Below are positions 23,772-31,492 of a stretch of 56,087 bases of DNA, piece after piece. The translations under genes were made by a program, and so were the position numbers. Numbering within the stretch: position 1 is the stretch's first letter; every line of letters starts with the position of its first letter. The notes beneath the pieces are model-generated. The model did no database searches and was not told the DNA's origin. It saw only the letters and a list, made by a program, of their open reading frames with translations. This stretch comes from Eubacterium sp. (GTDB taxonomy: Bacteria; Bacillota; Clostridia; Lachnospirales; Lachnospiraceae). The DNA lies in the NCBI GenBank assembly GCA_017634475.1, contig JAGBNH010000057.1:1-56087 (forward strand), in the 5' to 3' direction.

Positions 23772-24797
23772 TTAACGAATTCCTTCTTCTGTATCATCGT
23801 AGCGAACCACACTGTGTTCCTTGATATAAGCTACGATATCATCAACCTCAGTGAACGCCAGGCTGACATAGCTGTCTGCACAACCGTAGTACAGTGCGAT
23901 GCGTCCGGTCTCCGGATCATGCACGGTAGCGCAGGGGAATGTTACATTTCCTACGAAGCCTCTTTCCTCATACCACTCTTCCGGTGTAAGCAGGAAGTTC
24001 TCGCAGCGATACTTAACCACCGACGGATTGTCGATATCCAGGATCGCACCACCGATGGAATATACATATCCGTTGCAGGTTCCGGCTACGCCGTGGTAGA
24101 ACAGAAGCCAGCCTTCGGTTGTTTCGATGGGGGCTGCACCGCCGCCGATCTTCAGGCTCTCCCACCACTCGGAGCTGCGTCCCATAACATGACGATGCTT
24201 GCCCCAGTAGGTCAGATCCGGGCTCTGAGACAGGAAGATATCACCGAAGGGTGTATGTCCGCTGTCAGAAGGACGGCTCAGCATTACATAATTGCCATTG
24301 ATCTTCCGCGGGAAGAGCACTGCATTCCGGTTGAAGGGAATGAAGGGATTCTCCAGACGGGTAAAGGTCTTGAAATCTGTGGTCTTAGCCAGACCGATGG
24401 ATGCGCCGTAGAAATCCTGGCACCACATGGTGTAGTAGGTATCCTCTACCTTCACCAGACGGGGATCATATGCATAGATGGGCTGGAAGGGCTCACCTGC
24501 TTCATTTACGAACTGGATCTTCTCTTCTTCAAAATTCCAGTGGATACCATCCTCGCTGCGTCCGAAATAGATCATGGACACACCGTTTCTCTGCTCGCCG
24601 CGGAATACGCCCACGTACTTGCCCTCAAAGGGAACAACGGCACTGTTGAAGATCCGGGCTACATCCTTGATGGGGTTACGTCCAATGATGGGGTTTTCCT
24701 TATATCTCCAGATCGGAGCATCCTTGATTCCTTCCGGTCTCTCCTGCCAGGGAATATTCGGAAGCGGGTCACAATTCAGAATCTGTACCTTTGACAT
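23772..24797 (-). CDS. Beta-mannoside phosphorylase, GH130 (probably mannooligosaccharide type)
   Basis: A 341-residue five-bladed propeller enzyme of family GH130. It would split beta-1,4-mannosides with phosphate, releasing alpha-mannose-1-phosphate in the cytoplasm. Visible signatures are RIFNSAVVPFEGKYVGVFR, FGRSEDGIHW, the general-acid region PIYAYDPRLVKVED with Asp111, and LFYHGVAGTCNGYVYSIGGA. The short length fits subfamily 2 (mannooligosaccharide phosphorylases) better than the longer mannosylglucose phosphorylases; this subfamily call is tentative. AAAGGAG precedes ATG. Its product feeds the phosphomutase and mannose-6-phosphate isomerase encoded at 48.3-52.4 kb. Confidence 0.92.
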   Translation of the reverse strand: MSKVQILNCDPLPNIPWQERPEGIKDAPIWRYKENPIIGRNPIKDVARIFNSAVVPFEGKYVGVFRGEQRNGVSMIYFGRSEDGIHWNFEEEKIQFVNEAGEPFQPIYAYDPRLVKVEDTYYTMWCQDFYGASIGLAKTTDFKTFTRLENPFIPFNRNAVLFPRKINGNYVMLSRPSDSGHTPFGDIFLSQSPDLTYWGKHRHVMGRSSEWWESLKIGGGAAPIETTEGWLLFYHGVAGTCNGYVYSIGGAILDIDNPSVVKYRCENFLLTPEEWYEERGFVGNVTFPCATVHDPETGRIALYYGCADSYVSLAFTEVDDIVAYIKEHSVVRYDDTEEGIR

Positions 24798-24837
24798 TTT
24801 TATTCTCCTTTATCCTGTATATATTTTTTACTTAACC

Positions 24838-25656
24838 TTATGTTACTTTGAATCTGTTATCATCCTCCGAGGCTTCTTCTGCCGGTTCCTCATCCTCCGG
24901 CGTTTCATCTACCGGTGCCTCATCCTCCGGTGTTTCTACCACCCGTGTCGCAACCACCGGTGCTTCTATGCGCATCTTCAGAGGCGTCACTTCTTCATGT
25001 ACCGGAGTCTCATCATTCGTCTCTCCCCAGTACCAGGCGTCGTATCCGGGCTCGCCCTCTTTGGGACGCTTCATAAACCTTCGCATCACATATTCCATGG
25101 GATAGGTAAGAAGATACATGAACAGTCCCGGGAAGACCACGATGGCCCAGGGCAACAGGTAGATCCCGATCACCATCACCACGAATACCACAAGAATGAG
25201 CACCGTTATGGGAAGAAAGCGAAATGCACCATAGGCTGCCATTTTAAAAAGAGCAAAGTTCTTTTTTGTAAATCTGGACAGGAAGGGTCCGAAATAGGTG
25301 GCGCAGGCCAGAAACAGAAATGTCACTCCGGACAGGATGATGAACAGACTGTCATTCAGCTTGCTCCGGTTATTCCAGACATAATAGATATCCAGGACCA
25401 GTACAACGATCACCAGCTGGGTAATTATGCTGGGGATCAGAGACTGCTTGAAATTCGTCTTGAAACTCCGCCAGAATTCCTTGAATAGATATCCCGTTTT
25501 AAACCGAACAACCTTCGACATGGTGTAATACGCGGCTGTGGTGCCGGCTCCCACGGTGATCAGCGGAAGGCAACACAGAAACCACAGGATCCCGATCATC
25601 AGGATGTCGAAAAGGGTGCTCATGGTCTTATACAGATTTCCGTCCGGTGAGAACAT
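24838..25656 (-). CDS. DUF624 (YesL-like) membrane protein
   Basis: A 272-residue integral membrane protein with about five membrane segments. The N-terminus LFDILMIGILWFLCCLPLIT followed by VGAGTTAAYYTMSKV is the DUF624/YesL signature, a family often found beside sugar ABC transporters; function unknown. The C-terminal about 50 residues are an acidic, repetitive tail (VVETPEDEAPVDETPEDEE) likely exposed and disordered. AAGGAG precedes ATG. It lies between the solute-binding protein and GH130 genes. A second DUF624 gene occurs at 41575-42357. Confidence 0.85.
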   Translation of the reverse strand: MFSPDGNLYKTMSTLFDILMIGILWFLCCLPLITVGAGTTAAYYTMSKVVRFKTGYLFKEFWRSFKTNFKQSLIPSIITQLVIVVLVLDIYYVWNNRSKLNDSLFIILSGVTFLFLACATYFGPFLSRFTKKNFALFKMAAYGAFRFLPITVLILVVFVVMVIGIYLLPWAIVVFPGLFMYLLTYPMEYVMRRFMKRPKEGEPGYDAWYWGETNDETPVHEEVTPLKMRIEAPVVATRVVETPEDEAPVDETPEDEEPAEEASEDDNRFKVT

Positions 25657-25710
25657 GGCTGCTCCTTGTCAGTAAAATGATGCGTTTTCAGTTGATTTTT
25701 GGTAAAAGAA

Positions 25711-25886
25711 TAGCCTACGCCACACCTTTAGGCCAGCGTAGGCTATCCCTTCACTTCCTATAGATCAAATACGCCATGCCAACACCTCCGTCCGCTTCGC
25801 TTCCGTCGGTGTTACGGCTGCGCCGTATACATCCCTTTCGATTCCCTGGTGCCTGCGAGCAAGCTCGCGCACCGGGAATCGAAGGG
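25711..25886 (-). promoter_or_regulatory. Array of stacked hairpins downstream of the solute-binding protein gene
   Basis: Consecutive inverted repeats: TAGCCTACGC (25711-25720) with GCGTAGGCTA (25736-25745); AACACC (25781-25786) with GGTGTT (25808-25813); ACGGC/GCCGT (25814-25826); and a long stem, 25833-25852 with 25869-25886, holding two single-T bulges and an inner GCGAGC/GCTCGC. The long hairpin starts 13 bp past the solute-binding protein stop. Such structures often stabilise the abundant binding-protein mRNA and lower downstream expression. No gene is supported in 25657-25898. Confidence 0.7.
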
Positions 25887-25898
25887 TCTGTGCATGGC

Positions 25899-27356
25899 TT
25901 ATTTGAACATGTTATCAAGTGCTGTCTGTACCAGCTGCTTGTTGGTCTCCTGGAACTGAGCTGCTGTCTGCTCACCCTTCAGAAGAAGCGGGAACTGATA
26001 GTCAACACCGATTGCGTTCCACAGATCGATACCGGTCTTCTCGCCGCAGTAGTACATTACGTTGTAGTTGTCCTCGGTAAGAGCGTTGTTGTGCCACCAA
26101 TCATTTACATAGTCTCTGAGTTCGAAGTCATCACCGTAGTAATCCTTGTAGTCCTGGAATACAGAGTATACAAGATACGGATCCTCAACACCCTTTGCAA
26201 TGAAGTAAGCAGCGCCGGATGCGGCGTTCTTACGTGCGTTGGTTTCCTTGTTTCCGGACGGACCGATAGGCATCGGTGCCCAGATCTCCTCAAGACCTGC
26301 ATCAGCATCCTTGTTGGAGTCAACGATCCATGCCTGGCTGAACCAGCAAGCAACTTCACCGTTTACGTAAGCGTTCTGGTTGTAGTTCCAGTCATCCTCG
26401 TTCCAGGGGTTAGCTACATGATCAACATTGTACATATTGTAGATGAAATCAAGGGTTTCACCAACTTCCTTGCTGGACAGGTTCTCTGTCTGGTTGGAAG
26501 CTACTGCAGTACCATTACTCATGTTCAGGTACTCGAACAGCCAGTCATAACGAGAACCGAAACCATAAACGTCGGTTACGCCATCACCATCTGTATCCTT
26601 GGTCAGCTTGATGAGATACTCTCTCCACTTATCCCAGGTCCACTCGCCTCTGGCATAGAGATCGTTGGGGTTCTCAAGTCCTGCGTCGTCAAGCATCTTC
26701 TTGTTGAAGGAAAGTACGTAGGAAGATCCCGGTACGGACTCACCACCTACAGGAAGCATGAAGTAGGTTCCGTCGATACCATTGATATCGATAGAAGTCA
26801 GATAATTACGGTTGGTCAGGATATCTGCATCTGCCGGAAGAACCTCAGCCAGGTTGGTAGCATAGCCGTTTGCAACAGCCGGGATACCAAATGCGGGCTC
26901 GGTCAGGTAGATATCGCAGTCCGGCTTACCCGCAAGAACGGAAGTATTGATCGACTCCTGAACTCCATCATAGGTAAGGTTTACGTACTCGATCCGTACA
27001 TTGTACTTCTCTTCTACCTTCTTCAGCGCATCCCACATCTTTGTTGCAAGCTCCTCATCCGATACGGACGGGTCATCATGGATGTCCTTGTGTGTACTAT
27101 CATAGTAAATGTCGTACCATGTACCGATACGGATGGTTCTGGGCTCGGAACCTTCATGACGCGGAGTCTTGCTTCCGGAATTGGAAGTTGTACCCTCCGT
27201 CGTAGCTCCACCTTCGGTGGAGGTTGACGGAGCTTGTGTGGTGGCATCGCTGCCACCAGTAGATGTCGTACTCTTATTATCTGAACCACATGCAGCCATG
27301 CTGAGTGCCATTGCGCCGGTCAGGGCAAAGGCTGCCACTTTCTTCATCTTCTTCAT
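25899..27356 (-). CDS. Extracellular solute-binding lipoprotein of a sugar ABC transporter (family 1)
   Basis: A 485-residue binding protein. The signal peptide ends in LSMAACGS (lipidated Cys23), followed by a Ser/Thr/Gly-rich linker to about residue 70. The mature domain shows family 1 features: RIGTWYDIYY, EKYNVRIEYVNLTYDG, the aromatic/acid-rich DDAGLENPNDLYARGEWTWD followed by KWREYLIKLT, and VACWFSQAWIV. It would deliver oligosaccharides, probably manno-oligosaccharides, to a permease pair. GGAGG is 12 nt upstream of ATG. It is co-transcribed with the multi-CBM-like lipoprotein gene 37 bp upstream. Confidence 0.93.
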   Translation of the reverse strand: MKKMKKVAAFALTGAMALSMAACGSDNKSTTSTGGSDATTQAPSTSTEGGATTEGTTSNSGSKTPRHEGSEPRTIRIGTWYDIYYDSTHKDIHDDPSVSDEELATKMWDALKKVEEKYNVRIEYVNLTYDGVQESINTSVLAGKPDCDIYLTEPAFGIPAVANGYATNLAEVLPADADILTNRNYLTSIDINGIDGTYFMLPVGGESVPGSSYVLSFNKKMLDDAGLENPNDLYARGEWTWDKWREYLIKLTKDTDGDGVTDVYGFGSRYDWLFEYLNMSNGTAVASNQTENLSSKEVGETLDFIYNMYNVDHVANPWNEDDWNYNQNAYVNGEVACWFSQAWIVDSNKDADAGLEEIWAPMPIGPSGNKETNARKNAASGAAYFIAKGVEDPYLVYSVFQDYKDYYGDDFELRDYVNDWWHNNALTEDNYNVMYYCGEKTGIDLWNAIGVDYQFPLLLKGEQTAAQFQETNKQLVQTALDNMFK

Positions 27357-27393
27357 TTTGTTTCGTATCCTCCTTTTGGATATTCATTTGACA

Positions 27394-29307
27394 TTATTTT
27401 ACATTACCGATGGAAGCGCTGTTTACGGTCCAGTTGCTCGTAGCCTCGAACTGGATACGTCCGCCCCACTTGGAGACATCATCACCGCACTGCTCAGCGA
27501 TCATCTCATAGGAGATCTGGCAGTGAGATCCGTCGAACAGTGCATAACCCTGTCCGGAACCATCGAAGTCGCCAACGCCTACACGCTTCCAACCAGCTTC
27601 GGCATCCGGCATAACGATCCAGATCTCACCGGTCTCGGAAGTGTAATTAATATCGATCACGGAACCTGCAACAAGTGCTGCCTTCATTTCGTCGGTAAGC
27701 TCGATACCATCCTGAGCCCATCCGGCACCCTTGATGCCGTTAGCGCCAAGATCAACATGGCTGTTGCAAGCCTTGAACTCAGCTGCAGTACCAACGCGTA
27801 CGCCGTATACTTCCCACGGTCCGTCAGATTCACACTGGAATCCGGAGCCCCATGTAGATACATCATCGGAGCAGTACTGAGCGATCAGCTCAAACGGGAT
27901 ATATGCCTTGCTTCCGTCAGCAACGATGTAGCCCTGACCGGAACCGTCATAATCGCCAACACCTACACGCATCCAACCTGCTGCAGACTCATTCATAACG
28001 AGCCAGATGTGACCTGTGTCAGACTTGTAGGATACTTCTACTACAGAACCGGGTACCAGAGCAGCCTTAACTTCATCTGTAAATGCAGCACCTGCCTGTG
28101 CCCATCCATCGCCCTTAACAGCGAAGCCTTCAAAGTTAACTGCATGTGTCAGAGCGTAGCTCGGAGCTGCCATACCAACCTTAACGGAAGATACAGACCA
28201 GTCACCATCGGATTCACACTGGATCATGGAGCCCCATGTAGATACGTCCTCACCGCAAACTGCTGCGATCTGCTCGTATGTGATCTGGCAGGTATTTCCT
28301 GCGTTGTTGATCCGTGCATACTGCTGACCGGAACCATCCCAGTCACCAACACCTACGCGCATCCAGCCTGCTGCGGACTCGTTCATAACAACCCACAGAT
28401 GTCCTGTGGAGGACTGGAAGGTGATCTCAAGTACGGAACCCGGTACCAGAGCAGCCTTAACTTCATCTGTAAATGCAACACCTGCCTGTGCCCAGGCGCC
28501 TGCAGATACGGAATAACCTGCCCAGTCAACTGCCTTGGTGATACCAAGAAGATTTGCTCTGTCGCTGGAGGTAGAGAAGCCTGAGGGATCACCAAACTCT
28601 GCAGAAGAGTCAGCCTTGATGGTAGCGCCGTTCTTATCTACAAATGTGATGTTGTCCAGCCACATATGAGACGGTGTAGTCTTGGAGTTATCTGTCTCCT
28701 TGGAAAGAACTACGTAGTTATCCTTTCCTGCTACAAAACCGACATTGCTTACATCAAACTTAGCAACCTTCGGATTTGCGTTCTCCACATATACTGACCA
28801 GTTACCGGCCTTAACCTCTTTGTTGTCCTCGCCGGTGTAGCAGTACAGTGTACCACTGGAAGCTGCGAACTTGTCCGGATTCTCGGTACCCATCTCGATG
28901 CGGATCTCAGCGAGATCAGCGATCTTGTCACCCAGAAGTGCGGATACATTGATACCGACGAACATATTGCCGCCCTCAACATTTGTAACCTTAAGTGCCT
29001 TGGAGCCATTGAAGGTTCCTACGGAAAGCTCGGACTTATCAGCTCCGCCTCCGGTCTTAACCTTTACGAAACCGAACTTGTCATCCTCGAAATCGATACT
29101 CGGATCAAGCTTCGCCTCCTGCTTTTCCGTAACAGGCTCGGTGCTTGCCTCTGTGGTGGCTGCTTCACTTGTAGCTGCGGAAGTATTTGCCTGAGTCGTA
29201 GCTGCCGGAGCAGATGTCGTACTCGTATCGGAATTGCCGCATGCTGCGAAGGAAGTAACCATCATAGCTGATGCCAGTGCGATGGTTGCCAGTTTTCTTT
29301 TCTTCAC
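27394..29307 (-). CDS. Surface lipoprotein with a jelly-roll module and three tandem carbohydrate-binding-like repeats
   Basis: A 637-residue non-enzymatic lipoprotein. The start is GTG at 29307, with GAGGAGG 9 nt upstream; an ATG 78 bp earlier lacks a ribosome binding site and spoils the signal peptide. Lipidated Cys23 follows VTSFAAC. After a Thr/Ala linker comes a beta-sandwich module (about 69-232), then three repeats of about 125 residues (258-383, 388-512, 516-637), each with GWAQAG-like, FTDEVKAALVPGS, WMRVGVGD-DGSGQ and DDVSTWGS motifs. A 36-bp stretch is identical between repeats 1 and 2. No glycosidase residues are seen. A role in holding mannan at the cell surface for the adjacent importer is inferred. 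Confidence 0.8.
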   Translation of the reverse strand: MKKRKLATIALASAMMVTSFAACGNSDTSTTSAPAATTQANTSAATSEAATTEASTEPVTEKQEAKLDPSIDFEDDKFGFVKVKTGGGADKSELSVGTFNGSKALKVTNVEGGNMFVGINVSALLGDKIADLAEIRIEMGTENPDKFAASSGTLYCYTGEDNKEVKAGNWSVYVENANPKVAKFDVSNVGFVAGKDNYVVLSKETDNSKTTPSHMWLDNITFVDKNGATIKADSSAEFGDPSGFSTSSDRANLLGITKAVDWAGYSVSAGAWAQAGVAFTDEVKAALVPGSVLEITFQSSTGHLWVVMNESAAGWMRVGVGDWDGSGQQYARINNAGNTCQITYEQIAAVCGEDVSTWGSMIQCESDGDWSVSSVKVGMAAPSYALTHAVNFEGFAVKGDGWAQAGAAFTDEVKAALVPGSVVEVSYKSDTGHIWLVMNESAAGWMRVGVGDYDGSGQGYIVADGSKAYIPFELIAQYCSDDVSTWGSGFQCESDGPWEVYGVRVGTAAEFKACNSHVDLGANGIKGAGWAQDGIELTDEMKAALVAGSVIDINYTSETGEIWIVMPDAEAGWKRVGVGDFDGSGQGYALFDGSHCQISYEMIAEQCGDDVSKWGGRIQFEATSNWTVNSASIGNVK

Positions 29308-29356
29308 TTTTCTTTTCCTCCTCTTTTTGGAAATAGATTCGTCAGTTAGTGACTTA

Positions 29357-29385
29357 ATTTTATAATAAAACTTGCTAAAATGCAA
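29357..29385 (-). promoter_or_regulatory. Internal promoter for the CBM-like lipoprotein operon
   Basis: On the minus strand TTGCAT (29380-29385) and TAAAAT (29357-29362) are 17 bp apart, 50 bp before the GTG start, within a very AT-rich 213-bp intergenic region (29308-29520). It would allow the lipoprotein, solute-binding protein and intracellular enzymes to be transcribed apart from the GH26 operon. Confidence 0.6.
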
Positions 29386-29520
29386 CTTTACTATTGTATT
29401 TTTTTACTTAAATTATTGTTACAAATATGTATCAAAAATTAGATATTTTTACCATGATAATTCGATATTTTGAAATGTTTTTATCCATTTCATCTAAAAA
29501 TCCACTTCAAACAGCAGCTT

Positions 29521-30546
29521 TTAGCCGACGATACCGGAGCGTTCCACACCCTCGATGAACTGCTTCTGCAGAAGAACATAAATGATCACCAGCGGGAGCA
29601 TCACAAGGATGATACCTGCATCCATGTAGAGCTGCAGGATGTTGGGGTCATAGATCCGGTATACATTTCCGACGGTACTTCCCAGAGTGGCGATCCGCTT
29701 GGAAAGCAGCACCGAATCGCTGATGTTGAAGAGCTTCGCATAGAAGGTATCGTTGTACTGCCAAACCAGCGAGAAGATCGCTACCGTGATGGCCGCAGGG
29801 GTAGCATTCCGGAGCATGATCCGGAAGTAGGTATGCCATACGCCGCAGCCGTCCACATAAGCCGCCTCCTCGATCTCCTTCGGCAGGCCCCGGAAGAACT
29901 GGTTGAAAATGTAGATATACAGTCCCGACCTGAGGCCGCAGGCGAAGAAGGTCATGATGTACATGGGCCACACCGTACCCAGCAGGTTCGGGCTGTTGCC
30001 CATGATGAGACCAAGGATACCGAAGATATCGAAGTTCGCAAAGGTCATGTACAGCGGAAGCATGATGGTATGGGTCGGGATAACGATCATTACCACCACG
30101 AAGGCGAACAGCACCTTCTTCAGCGGGAAATCGTACCGCGCGAAACCATAACCTACCATGGAGCACATCAGCACCTGGATGATCATCAACGTAACAGAGT
30201 AGATGATGGTACTGATGGAGGTTGACGTATAGTTCAACGTCTTCCATGCGATCTCATACCGCTCCATCGTGGGATTCTGCGGGATCATATACACCATGGT
30301 GTTGTAATTATCCGCATCCGAGAAGAAGGATCTCGCCAGGATACCCAGCACCGGTCCCAGGATGACATAGGCGATACCGATCAGAACGACCCAACGGAAG
30401 AGGCCCAGGAGGAATCCCTTGAAGCCCTCGGTGATCTTGCTTTTTGTATTTACGTCCATCTTCTTCAGATGGAACCCTTTTGGATCAACCGGCACAAGCT
30501 CGCTGTTTTCCGGTTTTTTCTTTGTTGCTTCTGCAACCTTATCCAT
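29521..30546 (-). CDS. Carbohydrate ABC transporter permease (MalG-like)
   Basis: A 341-residue inner membrane permease with six membrane segments. The EAA loop that contacts the ATPase is FFRGLPKEIEEAAYVDGCG followed by VWHTYFRIMLRNA, near the C-terminus. The hydrophilic N-terminus of about 55 residues is longer than usual. The start at 30546 is chosen over a GTG at 30558 because GGAGG lies 11 nt upstream of it but overlaps the GTG region. It is 21 bp downstream of its partner permease. No ATPase gene is present, so a shared MsmK-like ATPase is expected. Confidence 0.92.
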   Translation of the reverse strand: MDKVAEATKKKPENSELVPVDPKGFHLKKMDVNTKSKITEGFKGFLLGLFRWVVLIGIAYVILGPVLGILARSFFSDADNYNTMVYMIPQNPTMERYEIAWKTLNYTSTSISTIIYSVTLMIIQVLMCSMVGYGFARYDFPLKKVLFAFVVVMIVIPTHTIMLPLYMTFANFDIFGILGLIMGNSPNLLGTVWPMYIMTFFACGLRSGLYIYIFNQFFRGLPKEIEEAAYVDGCGVWHTYFRIMLRNATPAAITVAIFSLVWQYNDTFYAKLFNISDSVLLSKRIATLGSTVGNVYRIYDPNILQLYMDAGIILVMLPLVIIYVLLQKQFIEGVERSGIVG

Positions 30547-30567
30547 ACTGTCGACCACCTCCTTCCG

Positions 30568-31491
30568 TTAGTTATAGTAGAACGTTCGTTTTTGTATAAA
30601 TCGCACCACGATGGCCAGGATCAGACACGTGATCACCGTAGATACAATGGACATGGTAGAACTCAGTCCATAGTTTTTCTCCGAGAACGCCGTGTTGTAG
30701 GCCAGGGTAACAACCTCCGAATTGACGAAGCTGTCCACCACCGTGTAGACCACAACCGTGATGATATGCGGCATTACCATGGGGAAGGTTACCTTCCAGA
30801 AGGTTTCATAGGCTGTGGCTCCCTCGATCTTCGCAACCTCATACATGGAGCTTGGTATGGATTGCAGTGCCGCGATGAAAATGATGATCTGTACGCCGGA
30901 AGCATTAATGATATCACTGATCCTTCCTACCGCACCAACCACGTATTCTACGAGTCCCATGGGAAGTCCCAGGTTCGAGAACATCTGAACATAATACTCT
31001 ATGCTGACACCTGCGCTTACCGATTCCGCAACCTCGGCACCGGCCGAAGAGAGACCGCCCATCATCATGCTGGCGGAAACCTTCATGGCTGCAAGGATCG
31101 CTTCGGAGTTCAGGATGACCGGCAGGAAGAAGATGGCACGCATCAGTGTTCTTCCCTTGAACTTCTTGTTCAGCAGCATAGCCACCATCAGAGAGAAGAA
31201 GGTGATCAGCGGAACGTCGATCAGCATATCTCCCACTGAGGAGGTAAGTATCTGCTTAAAGGAGCCGTGTGCCCGAAATGCATAGAGGAAATTATCAAAT
31301 CCCACATAGTCCAGTGTATAACCGCCGCCGGGCGCAACCGTCAGATCCGAAAGAGAGAACTGAACGGTCATGATCAGGCTCCGCAGATAGAACCACAGGA
31401 ACCCGATGAGCCAGGGAACGATAAAGAGGAAGCCCTTCATCGAGCGCTTGCGGGAAAGAGTAAGCTTAGATTTTTTCTTTTTTTCGCCCAT
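30568..31491 (-). CDS. Carbohydrate ABC transporter permease (MalF/UgpA-like)
   Basis: A 307-residue permease. After a Lys-rich N-terminus (MGEKKKKSKLTLSRKRS), six membrane segments follow, beginning FLFIVPWLIGFLWFYLRSLI. The EAA loop is PSSMYEVAKIEGATAYETFW followed by KVTFPMVMPHI. ATG at 31491 is preferred to a TTG at 31503, since GGAGG lies 5 nt before the ATG and within the last codons of the DUF5696 gene, showing tight translational coupling. It pairs with the MalG-like permease downstream. Confidence 0.93.
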   Translation of the reverse strand: MGEKKKKSKLTLSRKRSMKGFLFIVPWLIGFLWFYLRSLIMTVQFSLSDLTVAPGGGYTLDYVGFDNFLYAFRAHGSFKQILTSSVGDMLIDVPLITFFSLMVAMLLNKKFKGRTLMRAIFFLPVILNSEAILAAMKVSASMMMGGLSSAGAEVAESVSAGVSIEYYVQMFSNLGLPMGLVEYVVGAVGRISDIINASGVQIIIFIAALQSIPSSMYEVAKIEGATAYETFWKVTFPMVMPHIITVVVYTVVDSFVNSEVVTLAYNTAFSEKNYGLSSTMSIVSTVITCLILAIVVRFIQKRTFYYN

Positions 31492-31492
31492 C

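Noticed and set aside
25776-27227. Hydrophobic plus-strand frame opposite the solute-binding protein gene
   Set aside because: Its composition follows from the complementary strand; the minus-strand product has a lipobox and family motifs.
29308-29520. Small coding sequence in the AT-rich gap upstream of the CBM-like lipoprotein gene
   Set aside because: No open frame with a ribosome binding site; the region is best explained as a promoter.
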